Below, piece after piece: positions 32,796 to 43,712 of a DNA stretch of 64,000 bases; the first letter of the stretch is position 1; the number at the start of each line of letters is the position of its first letter. Location of the stretch: the NCBI RefSeq assembly GCF_009707705.1, contig NZ_WLYX01000001.1, forward strand, positions 558,001 through 622,000, written 5' to 3'. The position numbers were made by a program, and so were the translations under genes. Origin of the DNA: Paludibacterium denitrificans. GTDB taxonomy: Bacteria > Pseudomonadota > Gammaproteobacteria > Burkholderiales > Chromobacteriaceae. The notes under the pieces were generated by a model. That model was not told the DNA's origin, did no database searches, and saw only the letters and a list, made by a program, of their open reading frames with translations.

Positions 32796-32882
32796 CACCG
32801 GGTCAACACCCCGGTTATTGGCAAAGCGTCTATGATAAGCGATTTTCCCCTCGGCCAGAGGGCGATTTCCCATAGAGCGGAG

Positions 32883-33176
32883 ATGGACATGAGCATGTCG
32901 CTGTATGTGTATTTCAACGCCAGCCGGGCGCCTGACGACCTGTTATTGCGTCTGCAGGCGATGCAGCTGGAACTGACCGGCTACGGGGTCCGCGCCAGCC
33001 TGTTACAGCGTCGCGACCAACCGGACACCTGGATGGAGGTGTATGAAGGGATCAACAATGCGGCCGACTTTAGCGCGCGTCTCGCCCACGCCGTGGCCCG
33101 CCATGACGTGGCCAGCGGCTGCGGTGAGCGCCACGAAGAATGGTTTCAGCCGCTCGGCTACACGCCACAAAGCTGA
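32883..33176 (+). CDS. DUF4936 family protein
   Basis: About 97 residues, start MDMSMSLYVYFNAS preceded by GCGGAG. Soluble alpha/beta protein with no membrane segment; DUF4936 members are small beta-proteobacterial proteins of unknown role, and the assignment rests on the YVYFN and TWMEVYEG patterns. Its 3' end overlaps the convergent EAL gene by about 19 bases. Confidence 0.6.
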   Translation: MDMSMSLYVYFNASRAPDDLLLRLQAMQLELTGYGVRASLLQRRDQPDTWMEVYEGINNAADFSARLAHAVARHDVASGCGERHEEWFQPLGYTPQS

Positions 33177-34059
33177 ACGGTGGCATCCGGCAGCAAGCGT
33201 TCTGCTTAAGCCGGGCCAGATGGTAGCCTTGGACAAAGTCACAGCCCGCCTCGCGCGCAATGGTCAGTTGCCACTCGCATTCCACGCCTTCGGCCAACAC
33301 CTTGGCGCCATGCAGATGCAGAATCTCCACCAGCTGCGCCAGCTTGTCGCGCACCGCCGGGCGCATCAGCGCATGGCGCAGCAAGACCTTGTCCAGTTTC
33401 ACCAGATCGGGCTCCAGCAACCAGACGCGCTCCAGATTGGAGGCGCCCTGACCAAAGTCGTCCAGAGCAATCTGGAACCCCAGTTCGCGGTAGCGTTGCA
33501 CGGCGGACAACAGGCGCACCGGATCACTGACGGCATCTTCCACCACTTCCAGACAGATCTGAGACGGTGCGACCTGTAATTGCGCCACGATCTCGGCAAA
33601 AAACAGCCCCAGCCCTTCTGCCACATTGACCAGATGCTGGGCATTGACGTTCAGTGCCAGCCGCAAGCCAGGCTGGGGCCGTTGCAGCAAAAAATTCAGC
33701 AAATGCAGACAGCGCAATTGCCGGTCCAGAAACACCGTGCGGCGCGGCGAGGTTTCGGCAGCAAAGAGTACCGTCGGCGCGATCTGGCCGCCAAAGCCAT
33801 CCGCAACCCGCGCCAGTGCTTCCACGCCCCAACCCTCAATACCGTCCGGCAGTACGCGGTAAATGGGCTGGTAAACACTACGCAGCCGCCATTCTTCATG
33901 GCGCCCACGCACCCAGTCGCCCTGCCAGCGCAGCGGGCTGGCTTCAAAGCCGTGGACATCCAGCCGCTGATTGATAAAGTCCAGATCAGCCTCATCGGGC
34001 AACCGCCGTAGCGGGCCAACCGGCGCCGCACGGCATGATATTGAGCCTTGCGCACTCAT
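33158..34059 (-). CDS. EAL-domain cyclic-di-GMP phosphodiesterase (broken near its end)
   Basis: A short N-terminal segment then an EAL domain: VYQPIYRV, the EAL signature in GVEALARV, LNVNAQHLV, CLEVVED, IALDDFGQG, LVKLDKVLL, LAEGVECEWQL and DFVQGYHLAR. All the metal and catalytic positions I can place are kept, so activity is likely. No membrane helix, so it is cytosolic. The C terminus breaks at GCTTAAGC (33204-33211); reading through gives RPAERLLPDATVQLCGV and a stop at 33158. Confidence 0.85.
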
Positions 34060-34251
34060 TTTCTTACTCCCAGAGCCACACCGCTAGGCTCCGCAAGCCG
34101 GATCGGGGAGCCCTTCGCCATCCTCGCTCCACTTGCCATACGGTCTTGCCACTGGCTGTCCGGCAGGCAAAAAAATGGCCGAACGGAGTGTTCGGCCCAG
34201 ACTCAGAGGCAAGAGGAGAAACCACCAGTGATTCAGTCCCGACACACCGGC
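34060..34251. other. Intergenic region before the EAL gene
   Basis: Holds the probable promoter of the EAL gene (proximal half) and the terminator of the peroxiredoxin gene. Nothing else recognised. Confidence 0.5.
34169..34197 (-). terminator. Terminator of the peroxiredoxin gene
   Basis: On the minus strand GGCCGAACAC / GTTCGGCC stem followed by seven T. The stem is built from part of the window-wide repeat (TTCGGCC). Confidence 0.8.
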
Positions 34252-34889
34252 TTAACGGCCCGGTTGTGCCGTCAGCCGCAGATAAGGACGAATGGCGCGA
34301 TACCCTTGCGGGAACCTGGCGCGGATCACGTCTTCATCCTGCAACGATGGCACGATGACCACGTCCGGCCCTGTTCCCAGTTGGCGGGCGTCGCCACACT
34401 ATGCTGGTCGGTCAGTTGCAGCGAATCGATCACGCGCAGGATTTCGTTGAAGTTGCGCCCGGTACTGGCCGGATAGGTAATGATCAGGCGGACTTTCTTG
34501 GCCGGATCAATGATGAACAGTGACCGCACGGTATGCGTGCTGCTGGCATTGGGGTGAATCAGGTCATACAGCTGCGACACCTTCTTGTCGGCATCGGCGA
34601 TGATAGGGAAATTCACCGTGGTGGACTGGGTATCGTTGATGTCGCGAATCCAGCCGTGATGCGCCTCCACCGGGTCCACCGACAGTGCAATCACCTTGAC
34701 ATGGCGCTTGGCAAACTCTTCGGCCAACCTGGCGGTAGCGCCCAGTTCGGTAGTGCACACCGGGGTGTAGTCGGCGGGATGGGAAAACAGAATGCCCCAG
34801 CTGTCACCCAGCCATTGATGGAAATGCAGCGGGCCTTCGGTCGAATCCTGGGTAAAGTCGGGGGCGGTATCGCCAAGTCGCAAGCTCAT
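34252..34889 (-). CDS. 1-Cys peroxiredoxin (Prx6 type; frameshift near the end)
   Basis: Thioredoxin fold with the peroxidatic Cys in SHPADYTPVCTTELG near residue 45 and the conserved Arg in THTVRSLFIID. It reduces peroxides. The 1-Cys/Prx6 class is chosen for length (about 212 residues) and the extended C-terminal domain, which becomes complete when a single lost G near 34366 is restored (RDVVIVPSLQDED, ending at 34252). The C-terminal part LPTPANWEQG-like region fits Prx6. Confidence 0.88.
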
Positions 34890-35004
34890 CGTTCTGTCTC
34901 CGTTCAAGGATGGATGGGCCGACTATACACAGGCGGTTTTATTTGGATAAACAATAAAAATGACGAAGTTTATCCATAAAAAGAATAAAAAATGGCGGCG
35001 ATGG

Positions 35005-35817
35005 TCAGGCCGTTTCGGCCAACCAGTGTTGCCGCAGACGCTGTGCCACGGTGAAATCCCGCCAGACCCGTGCGTCCAGCTGCGCCACCGGCCAGATGCC
35101 CATCAAACTGTTGGAGAGCAGCAGCGCATCGGCGACCAGCACATCGCCCGCGCGCAACTCGGCCTCCTCCAGCACCAGCCCCAGCGCGCACAGTCAAACA
35201 ACCAGTCGCGCACCGCGCCGCGCACGCCGCACTGGTGTAATGGCGGCGTTAGCAATACGCCATCCTTGAGCACATACACATTGCTCATGGTGGCTTCGGT
35301 CACTCGCCCATCTTGATCGCACAACAGCCCTTCGCGTATCGCCGGATCTTGCCATTCCGAGCGGGCCAGCACGTTCTCCAGCCGGTTCAGATGCTTGATT
35401 GCTTACCAACAGCGGCTGGCTGGCCAGACGCAGCTGGCACCAGCGCACCGTGACGCCATGTTCGGCCAACGTTGCCGGATAACCGTCCCAAGGGTTGGCC
35501 GAAATCATCCGGGTGGGCTGGCACGGCTCCGGTATGGCGTAACCGCGTTGCCCGACGCCGCGCGTCAGCACAATCTTGATGACGGCACGCTCCAGCCCCG
35601 GTGTCAGCTGACACATTTCCTCCAGCAACAACGCCTCAGCCGGAACCGGTAAACACAAACGTGCAGCGTCTTCGGCCAACCTTGCATATTGCCAGCGCCA
35701 CAGCCGGGGCTGGCCGTTGCGCCATTCCAGCGTCCGGTACACGCCGTCGCCATAAGCCAAACCGCGATCGAGTGCACTGATGCTAGCGCCCGGCTGGCCA
35801 TTGATCAGCATGGCCAT
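35005..35817 (-). CDS. pabC: Aminodeoxychorismate lyase (broken at two points)
   Basis: Fold-type IV PLP enzyme. It opens with NGQPGASISALDRGLAYGDGVYRTL and carries VTEATMSNVYVLKDG. It releases pyruvate from aminodeoxychorismate to give p-aminobenzoate for folate. Breaks near 35399 (GCCGGC read as GTAAGCA; PLLAGIKHLNRLEN expected) and near 35195. The start overlaps the pabB stop (TGATG), so the two are translationally coupled. About 270 residues. Confidence 0.9.
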
Positions 35818-37109
35818 CAGGCTTGCTCCACACCCAGCGCCCGCAACAGGCCGCGCGCCTTGTGGCGCGTTTCCATCAGCTCGCGTTCCGGGTCGGAATC
35901 TGCAACGATGCCGCCACCAGCGCGGAAGCGCAATTGCTGCCCTTCCTGCATGAAGGTACGGATCAGGATGTTGAGGTCCATCGTGCCATCACGGTTGAGG
36001 TAACCGAGGCTACCGGTGTAGGCACGCCGCGGGCTGTTCTCCAGTTCGCGGATGATCTGCATGGTGCGCACCTTGGGGCAGCCGGTAATGGTGCCGCCGG
36101 GAAACACGGCCCGCAGCACGTCCAGCGGGGTGATTTCCGGTCGCACGCGGCCGCGCACATTGGATTCGATATGGTGCACGTAGGCGTAGCTGGCCACCGC
36201 CATCAGCTCATTCACCTCCACCGTACCCGGCTGGCAAATGCGCCCCAGATCGTTCCGTTCCAGATCAATCAGCATTACATGCTCGGCCCGCTCCTTGACG
36301 CTGGAAATCAACCGTTGCCTGAGCGCCGCATCTTCCGCCGCCTCCGGCGAGCGCGGATGAGTACCGGCAATCGGCCGGGTTTCAACCCAGCCATCACGCA
36401 CACGCACCAGCCGTTCGGGCGATGAGCTGACGATCTGCGCACTGCCAAAATCCGCCAAAGCGGAAAACGGCGCCGGGTTCGCACGACGCAGCGCGGCAAA
36501 CAGCTCGGCCGCCGACAGGTTTTCGGCCAACTTCGCACGCCAGCCACGCGAGATATTCACCTGAAAGACATCGCCATCGACGATGTAACGTTTGATGCGG
36601 CGCACCGCCTCGGTGTACCACTCCGGCGGGTCTTCTTCCAGCGCGGCCAGAGACACGACGCGTGGTGACAAGGCCGGGGCGGCTGAGACGTGTTCGGCCA
36701 ACTGTTCCAGCTGCTCGGCCTGCTCTGCCACCAGCCAGGCCTGCCCGCTGACGCGGTTGACCAGCACCGCCGCTGGTACCCGTGCCAATGCCGCCAGCGG
36801 AAAGCTGTCCGGCAAGGCAGGGGGCACACACGGTTCAAATTCCGACAGCACATCGTAACCAAGATAAACAAACCAGCCGCCAATAAACGGCAGCGCGGAC
36901 GGGTTATCCACCACCTCAGGCCGGAACGCCCGCAGGGCATCCAGCAGCAATGGCCCCTGCCCGCTCTGGTACAGCTGTACCGAAGAAGCCATGAACAACA
37001 TGTCCCAACCGGTATCGCCGGAGGACATCAACAAGTAGGGAAAAGTCTGGCGATCCGCAGCATGCAGAGCCAGCAGATCGGGGACGCTATCCAGTGCGCG
37101 GGTAAACAT
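35817..37109 (-). CDS. pabB: Aminodeoxychorismate synthase component I
   Basis: Intact, 430 residues. Chorismate-binding fold with MLIDLERNDLGRICQPG, FPGGTITGCPKVRTM and FRAGGGIVADSDP. It aminates chorismate with ammonia from PabA. The usual PabB PIKGT motif reads PIAGTHPR here, resembling TrpE; the PabB call leans on the downstream pabC gene. Located after fabF, beyond a hairpin, and possibly transcribed with it. Confidence 0.85.
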   Translation of the reverse strand: MFTRALDSVPDLLALHAADRQTFPYLLMSSGDTGWDMLFMASSVQLYQSGQGPLLLDALRAFRPEVVDNPSALPFIGGWFVYLGYDVLSEFEPCVPPALPDSFPLAALARVPAAVLVNRVSGQAWLVAEQAEQLEQLAEHVSAAPALSPRVVSLAALEEDPPEWYTEAVRRIKRYIVDGDVFQVNISRGWRAKLAENLSAAELFAALRRANPAPFSALADFGSAQIVSSSPERLVRVRDGWVETRPIAGTHPRSPEAAEDAALRQRLISSVKERAEHVMLIDLERNDLGRICQPGTVEVNELMAVASYAYVHHIESNVRGRVRPEITPLDVLRAVFPGGTITGCPKVRTMQIIRELENSPRRAYTGSLGYLNRDGTMDLNILIRTFMQEGQQLRFRAGGGIVADSDPERELMETRHKARGLLRALGVEQA

Positions 37110-37151
37110 GAGCCATCCTGATGCGCGAAGTCATCCTGCACATCGCAAAAG

Positions 37152-37182
37152 AAAACCGCTGCGAGTGTATCGCAGCGGTTTT
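37152..37182. terminator. Terminator between fabF and pabB
   Basis: AAAACCGCTGCGA ... TCGCAGCGGTTTT, a strong perfect stem with A and T ends. It lies in the gap between fabF and pabB and probably ends the fab operon or attenuates into pabBC. Confidence 0.8.
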
Positions 37183-37217
37183 GCCTGTCAATCACATCCC
37201 CGGGATCGGGGCTGTCA

Positions 37218-38462
37218 TCATGCCTTGCGGAAGACCAAGGTACCGTTGGTGCCGCCAAAACCAAACGAGTTGGAAATGGCCACATTGATCTTCATGTCAC
37301 GAGCGGTATTAGGCACGTAATCCAGATCGCAACCGTGTTCCAGATCCTGCTCGAACAGGTTGATGGTCGGGGGCGATACCTGATTGTGCAGCGCCAGAAT
37401 CGAATACACGGCTTCCACCCCGCCTAAGCACCACCCAGCAAGTGACCGGTCATCGACTTGGTGGAGTTCACCACCAGCTTCTTGGCATGCTCGCCAAACG
37501 CCAGTTTCAGCGCATTGGTTTCATTGGCATCACCCAGCGGCGTGGAAGTACCGTGAGCATTCACGTAATCCACTTCATCCGGGTTGATACCGGCATCACG
37601 CAAGGCGTTAGTCACGCCGCGCGCCGGACCTTCGGCGTTGGGAGCGGTAATGTGATGCGCATCGGAACTCATGCCGAAACCAATCAGCTCAGCATAAATG
37701 GTGGCACCACGCTTCACCGCATGTTCGTATTCTTCCAGCACCAGCACACCGGCACCTTCGCCCATGACAAAGCCGTCACGGCCGGTATCCCGGTGGACGG
37801 GAGGCGGTTGCCGGATCATCATTACGGGTCGACAGCGCCTTCATGGCGGCAAAGCCACCCACGCCCAAGCGGCTGATAGCACCTTCAGCGCCACCGGCAA
37901 CCATCACGTCGGCATCACCATATTTGATGACGCGTGCCGCATCACCAATACAGTGTGCGCCGGTCGTGCAGGCGGAAACGATACCGTAAGACGGACCCTG
38001 ATAACCCTTGATGATCGAGACATGGCCTGCGATCAGGTTAATCAGCGAACCCGGAATAAAGAACGGACCAATCTTGCGCGGGCCACCGGCCTGTAGCGCC
38101 ACACCGGTTTCTTCGATCAGCGGCAAACCACCGATACCAGAACCGATATTCACGCCCACGCGAGTTTTGTCCAGATTGGCTACGTCATCCAGCCCGGCAT
38201 CGCCAATGGCCTGCAAGGCGGCGGCAATACCGTAGTGGATGAACAAATCCATCCGCCGTGCATCCTTGGGGGAAATGTACTGGCTGATGTCGAAATCTTT
38301 TACTTCGCCAGCAATCTGGCAAGCCAAGTCGCTGGCATCAAAACGGGTAATGGTACCGATACCACTCTTGCTTACGAGCAGATTGGCCCATCCGGTCGCA
38401 ACATCGTTACCGATAGGGGATACGTGACCCAGACCGGTTACAACAACTCTGCGTTTGGACAA
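37218..38462 (-). CDS. fabF: Beta-ketoacyl-ACP synthase II (broken at two points)
   Basis: Condensing enzyme of fatty acid elongation. Catalytic Cys in [11 protein letters not shown], and His residues in [11 protein letters not shown] and [12 protein letters not shown]. Breaks: 37789-37796 (CCCTGGG read as CCACCGGG, restoring [15 protein letters not shown]) and 37423 (GCCGGC read as GCTTAGGC). The start is TTG at 38462, decided by ACGGAG seven bases upstream and the N terminus [11 protein letters not shown]. About 414 residues. Confidence 0.92.
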
Positions 38463-38627
38463 GGGGAATCTCCGTGAGTAAAGGGAGGCCGTCTCCCGAT
38501 GATCCAGCAACATGCGTCACGGCGATTAGCTGTCAAACGCACGTTTGGACCCCACTTTAGCAAAAGACCCCTGCAGGCGAGCCAAGGCCACACCGGGCAG
38601 AGGTCCTGGTAATTCTCGTTACAAGAA

Positions 38628-38867
38628 TTACTTGTTCAGATGACCGTTAACGTAGTCGATCGCTTGCTGAACGCTGGTGATCTTTTCTGCATCTTCGTCC
38701 GGAATCTCGCACTCGAACTCTTCTTCCAGAGCCATAACCAGCTCGACGGTATCGAGGGAGTCAGCGCCCAGATCGTCGACGAAGGAAGATTCGTTCTTCA
38801 CTTCGGCTTCGTTCACGCCCAGTTGTTCGGCAACGATCTTTTTAACGCGCGCTTCAATGTTTTCCAT
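38628..38867 (-). CDS. acpP: Acyl carrier protein
   Basis: Intact, 79 residues, strongly acidic. The phosphopantetheine serine is in [10 protein letters not shown]. It carries the growing acyl chain. It lies between fabG and fabF as in E. coli. Confidence 0.98.
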   Translation of the reverse strand: MENIEARVKKIVAEQLGVNEAEVKNESSFVDDLGADSLDTVELVMALEEEFECEIPDEDAEKITSVQQAIDYVNGHLNK

Positions 38868-38975
38868 TTGTTTAAACCCTTTACCTTTCTGATTCGGGAC
38901 AACAAAACCCGACTATTCTACAAAAAAAAATTAGAGTAGCCTACCCAATGCGTGTTTTATTGTATCAAACGCATC

Positions 38976-39714
38976 TCAAGGCATCAGCATGCCACCGTTG
39001 ACATGCAGTGTCTGACCGGTAATGTAGGCTGCACGATCCGACGCCAGAAAGGCCACGGCATCGGCAATATCCTTGGCATCGCCAAGGCGACCCAAGGCAA
39101 TCTGTTGTACCAGCGCCTCACGCTGTGCTTCCGGCAGAGCTCGCGTCATGTCGGTATCGATAAAACCCGGCGCCACGCAGTTGACAGTGATGTTACGGCT
39201 GCCCACTTCGCGTGCCATCGATTTGGTAAAACCCATGATACCGGCTTTGGCGGCGGCGTAGTTGGCCTGACCGGCATTGCCCATGGCACCCACGACCGAG
39301 GCGATGTTGATGATACGGCCCCAGCGGGCCTTCATCATACTGCGCATCACGGCCTTGGAAGCCTTGAAGACCGACTTCAGATTGGTATCCATGATGGCAT
39401 CCCAGTCTTCGTCTTTCATGCGCATCAACAAGCCATCGCGGGTGATCCCCGGCATTATTGACCAAAATGGTCACGGCGCCGAATTCTTTTTCAACACTAT
39501 CAACCAACGCCTCAATCGCGCCGTCTGCGGTCACGTTGAGCACCCGGCCCGCGCCGCCCTTGGCAGACAAACGCTCCTGAATGGCGGCTGCGCCACTTTC
39601 CGAGGTAGCGGTACCAATCACGGTGGCCCCTTCTTCGGCCAACAGGTCAGCAATGGCCGCGCCAATACCGCGTGATGCGCCCGTTACCAGCGCGATCTTG
39701 CCTTGCAGAGTCAT
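38976..39714 (-). CDS. fabG: 3-oxoacyl-ACP reductase (frameshift)
   Basis: Short-chain dehydrogenase with NADP motif [16 protein letters not shown] and the Ser-Tyr-Lys triad (ASVVG, YAAAK). It reduces beta-ketoacyl-ACP. A single extra G near 39448 (GCCGGGGATC for GCCGGGATC) splits NNAG from [10 protein letters not shown]. Reassembled length is 246 residues. Confidence 0.93.
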
Positions 39715-39733
39715 CGTGTCATTCCTTGTTACC

Positions 39734-39769
39734 AAGGTTGGCCAAAAACCGGCTGGCCAACCTTTTTTT
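39734..39769. terminator. Repeat-derived hairpin between fabD and fabG
   Basis: AAGGTTGGCCA and TGGCCAACCTT flank a short loop, followed on the + strand by six T. All genes here run on the minus strand, so the T run is on the wrong side for ordinary termination of the operon; it may act on antisense transcripts or as an mRNA stability element. The arms are variants of the window-wide repeat. Confidence 0.55.
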
Positions 39770-39795
39770 ATGGATAAGCCGCTGTTCCTGCAGGA

Positions 39796-40726
39796 TTACA
39801 GCAACTCGGCCTTGGCCGCTTCCAGCGCGGCGCCATCGGTCAACGCCGGGCACTTGACGTTGCTATCGATGCGTTTGGCCAAACCGGCCAATACCTTACC
39901 CGGACCGCACTCTGCCATCAGGGTAATGCCGTCGCCAGCCAGTTTCTGGATGGTTTCAGTCCAGCGCACCGGGCTGTACAACTGGCGCACCAATGCATCG
40001 CGAATCTGATCCGCTTCGCTGTAGCTGGCTACGTCGGCATTGTGCAACACCGGGATGGCCGGAGTATTGATATGAACGTTCTGCAGCGCAGCGGCCAGTT
40101 GCTCGGCCGCTGAGCTTCATCAACGCGCAGTGCGATGGTACGGATACCGGCAACGGCAGCGCACGCTTGGCGCCACGAGCCTTGCAGGCTTCCATGGCGC
40201 GCTCGACGGCCGCCTTGGAACCGGCAATGACCACCTGCCCCGGCGAGTTGAAGTTGACCGCTTCCACCACCGCACCTTGGGCGGCTTCCAGACAGGCCGC
40301 GCGTACATCATCGTCGGACAGGTTGAGTATGGCCGCCATGGCGCCCTCGCCCGCCGGTACGGCGTTCTGCATGGCTTCGGCACGCAGACGCACCAGCTTG
40401 ACGGCTTCGGCAAATGGCAAGGCACCGGCAGCCACCAGCGCGGTGTATTCACCAGTGCTATGGCCAGCCACAACCGCTTACTGGCTACCGTTCAGCTCCT
40501 GCCAAGCCAGATAGGTGGCCACGCCAGCCGCCAGCATGATCGGCTGGGTATTGACGGTGGCATTGATGGCTTCCGGCGTTTCGGCCTGAAGCATGCCCCA
40601 CAGGTCAACGCCCAACGCATCGGACGCCTCTTGAAAGGTATGTTGCACCACGGGCAGATCGCCAAAGCCGTTCATCATCTTGAGGCTTTGCGAGCCTTGG
40701 CCCGGGAAAAGGAAGGCAAACGCCAT
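39796..40726 (-). CDS. fabD: Malonyl-CoA:ACP transacylase (broken at two points)
   Basis: N terminus FLFPGQGSQ and catalytic Ser in VVAGHSTGEYTALVAAG. An in-frame TAA at 40478 separates NGSQ from AVVAGHS (CAGCCGGCG read as CAGTAAGCG), and a frame change near 40112 lies where MKPAAEQLAAAL is expected (GCCGGC read as GCTCAGC). About 310 residues. Essential in fatty acid synthesis. Confidence 0.92.
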
Positions 40727-40819
40727 AGTCTGTCTCCAGCTAATTGGAACGGAAACCCGATACAAGGCGCCATTGCTGGCAATTGGCCACGCTAATGCAG
40801 CAGCCTTGCATCACCGACA

Positions 40820-41778
40820 TCAAAACTTAAGCAGTACCGCACCCCGTGCAAAACCACCGCCAATGCCTTCCAGCAGGATGGTCTGGCCACGCGTAATCTG
40901 ACCGGCGCGCACTGCATGGTCAAGCGCCAGCGGAATCGATGCCGCCGAGGTATTACCCTGCTCCGGCAGGGTCACCACCACCTTGTCCATCGACAAGCCA
41001 AGATGCTTGGCCGTGGATTCGATGATGCGCAGGTTGGCTTGGTGCGGCACCAGCCAGTCGACTTCGGACTTGTCCACGCAGGCTTCGGCCAACGTAGAGG
41101 CAGCGATGTCGGCCAAGGCCTTGACGGCAAACTTGAAGACCGCCGGGCCGTCCATGGTGAGATACGGCTTGCCTACAATCTGGCCGGAAGCAATCTGCCC
41201 CGGCGTGCTGAGAATGCGGTGATAACGGCCATCCGATGCCAGTTTGGCATGGAGAATACCCGGTTCATCCGCCTCACCCAGCACCACGGCACCGGCGCCA
41301 TCGCCAAACAGCACACAGGTGCGGCGATCTTCCCAGTCGAGAATGCGGGAGAAAATCTCCGCGCCCACTACCAGCGCCTTCTTGGCCATGCCGCTCTTGA
41401 TGTAATTGTGAGCGGTCACCAGTGCATACATGAAACCGGCGCACACCGCCTGTACGTCAAACGCGGCGCAACCATGAACCCCCAGCTTTTCCTGCAGCAG
41501 GCAGGCCGTGCTCGGGAAAATCATGTCCGGCGTGGATGTGGCGACGATGATGAGGTCGATCTCTTCGCGCGCGATACCGGCATTGGCAATAGCGGCTTCA
41601 GCGGCCCGCAAAGCCGGTCGCTGGTTTTATCTTCATCGTTGGCGATGTGGCGAGAGTGGATACCGGTACGGGAGACGATCCATTCGTCATCGGTATCCAC
41701 TCGTTCGGCCAACATCGCATTGGTAAGCACGTTCGGTGGCAGATAGCTACCGGTGCCAAGAATACGGGAATGGGCCAT
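40820..41778 (-). CDS. fabH: Beta-ketoacyl-ACP synthase III (frameshift)
   Basis: Starts fatty acid synthesis from acetyl-CoA. Catalytic Cys in [13 protein letters not shown], His in [12 protein letters not shown], Asn in [14 protein letters not shown]. The frame breaks at 41614 (CCTGG read as [18 protein letters not shown] expected). Full length about 319 residues. Confidence 0.94.
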
Positions 41779-41784
41779 GTAGTG

Positions 41785-42822
41785 TCAGTTCGCTGCTGCC
41801 TCGGGTGTCTTGAGGTTTTCTAGTTGATGGGCAACCCGGTTGGCGATGTGACCAATCACGTCAGAACCGGCTTCCTCGCAAGCCTGTTCCAGCGCGTAAC
41901 GGAATCCTTCTGCGTCGGTTCCCCCGTGGCTCTTGACCACAATGCCGCGCAAACCCAACAAGCTGGCGCCGTTATAGCGGCGCGGGTCCACACGAGCCTT
42001 GAAGTGCTTGAGTACCGGCATGGCTGCCAGCGCACACAAGCGCGTCCACCGGTACGGGTAAACTCTTCACGCAAAAAGTTAAGCAATCATCTGCGCCAGC
42101 CCCTCGGCCGATTTCAGCGCCACGTTACCGGTAAAGCCGTCGCAGACTACCACATCTACCGTGCCTTTGTAGACGTCGTTACCTTCGACGTTGCCATAAA
42201 AATTCAGCTCGGAATGGCGCAGGTATTCGCCAGCCTTTTTCACGCTGTCGTTACCCTTGATCTCTTCCGAACCGATATTCAACAGCCCGACGGTGGGGTT
42301 GGCCTTACCTGCGGTACTGGAAACCAGCACCGACCCCATGATGCCAAACTGTAATAATTGTTCAGGCGTGCAATCGACATTGGCCCCCAAATCCAGCATG
42401 CAGGTGTGCCCTTTGAGGGACGGCAGCATTTTGGCAATGGCAGGACGGTCGATACCCGGAATGGTTTTCAGGACAAAACGCGCCGTTGCCATCAGTGCGC
42501 CGGTATTACCCGCCGACACGGCTGCCTGCGCCTGTCCTTGCTTGACCAGATTGATCGCCACCCGCATAGACGAGTCTTTCTTGTTCTTCAGCGCCAACTG
42601 GGGCGTTTCATCCATATCCACCACCTGAGTGGCATGCTGGAGTTGGAGACGCTCGCGCGGCACGTCGGCGTGACGGGACAACTCGGCAGTGAGGGCCGCT
42701 TCGTCACCTACAAGAATCAGACGTGTGTCGGGGTGGTCTTGGAGAAATTTGATTGATGCAGGGACGGTGACCTTGAGGCCAACGTCACCGCCCATGGCAT
42801 CAACTGCAACGGTGATAGTCAT
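41785..42822 (-). CDS. plsX: Phosphate acyltransferase (broken near 42079 and 42040)
   Basis: Makes acyl-phosphate from acyl-ACP for phospholipid synthesis. N terminus [13 protein letters not shown], then GNTGALMA and [24 protein letters not shown]. Two breaks in the region QMIA to FLREEFTR and TRLCALAAM restore a 345-residue protein. It lies between rpmF and fabH, the standard order. Confidence 0.92.
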
Positions 42823-42879
42823 CAACGTAATCGGTAGTGGACCTACCTGTTGTTATGAAGGAGGGATACAACGCAGCGA

Positions 42880-43059
42880 TTACTCGCCTTTAGCCTTCAC
42901 AACCTTGCGGCCACGATACACGCCGTTCGGGCTGATGTGGTGACGCAGATGGGTTTCGCCAGTGGTCGGCTCTTTAGCCAGCGACGGGGCGGTCAGAAAA
43001 TCGTGGGCGCGGTGCATGCCACGTTTGGACGGGGACTTTTTGTTCTGTTGAACAGCCAT
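42880..43059 (-). CDS. rpmF: 50S ribosomal protein L32
   Basis: 59 residues, too short for most ORF calls. Starts [19 protein letters not shown] and ends VVKAKGE; the central [14 protein letters not shown] is typical. It is the usual neighbour of yceD and plsX. Confidence 0.97.
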   Translation of the reverse strand: MAVQQNKKSPSKRGMHRAHDFLTAPSLAKEPTTGETHLRHHISPNGVYRGRKVVKAKGE

Positions 43060-43105
43060 GGTCGACTCCTAAGAAATTCAAGTAGATTCTTTAACGAACC
43101 CGGTT

Positions 43106-43609
43106 TCACTCGGACTTGGACGTCTTGAGCGCTGCCAGCACCGCAAACGGATTGGGCTTGTCAGCCTTGGCGCGCAAGAGAGTGTCCGAACCACAATCGT
43201 CGTGTTTGGGCGACAGCGGCAAGTCCATGATGATTTCGTCTTCGATCAACGCTTTCACGTCCAGTTCAGGCTCGGCGAGAATGGCATCCAGCGATTCGTC
43301 CTGCTCGCACGCCAGCTCAAGCTTTTCCGGATCGGTAAACAGTGTAATGACTGAATCAGTCTCCACACGGTATTCCATCCCGGTCATGCAACGCTGGCAA
43401 GCCAGCTGGAGCCGGGCTTTCAGCACCAGACGAAGCGACAAACGCCCCAACCGGTCGCGAAAGCCCTCCGTGGTGTAATCCACTTCACCACTGGTGTCGG
43501 ACAGGTCGCTGTGAACACGCTCATCCAGTGCGTTAACCGGCAATTTGCCAGCCAACGTACGACCCTCACGGGCGAACTTGAGCGAATCGATCAAAATCGG
43601 GTTAGACAT
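43106..43609 (-). CDS. yceD: YceD / DUF177 family protein
   Basis: Intact, about 167 residues, start MSNPILIDSLKF. Contains a CQRC pair near residue 87 and a later DDCGSDTLLRAK with Cys, both typical of DUF177. In bacteria the family is linked to 23S rRNA accumulation and ribosome assembly. It heads the rpmF-plsX-fab operon and is divergent from the maf gene. Confidence 0.88.
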   Translation of the reverse strand: MSNPILIDSLKFAREGRTLAGKLPVNALDERVHSDLSDTSGEVDYTTEGFRDRLGRLSLRLVLKARLQLACQRCMTGMEYRVETDSVITLFTDPEKLELACEQDESLDAILAEPELDVKALIEDEIIMDLPLSPKHDDCGSDTLLRAKADKPNPFAVLAALKTSKSE

Positions 43610-43712
43610 AAACCCAGCATGATATAATTGCCGCCCCTGATTTGTCAAAAGAATCAAGGGAACAACGGCCTACGCTCATCCTCCGGCGCTGCTTCCCTTG
43701 CACCACACCATC

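Noticed and set aside
35817-37109. Calling this gene trpE because of PIAGT
   Set aside because: Translational coupling to pabC and no trp genes nearby favour pabB.
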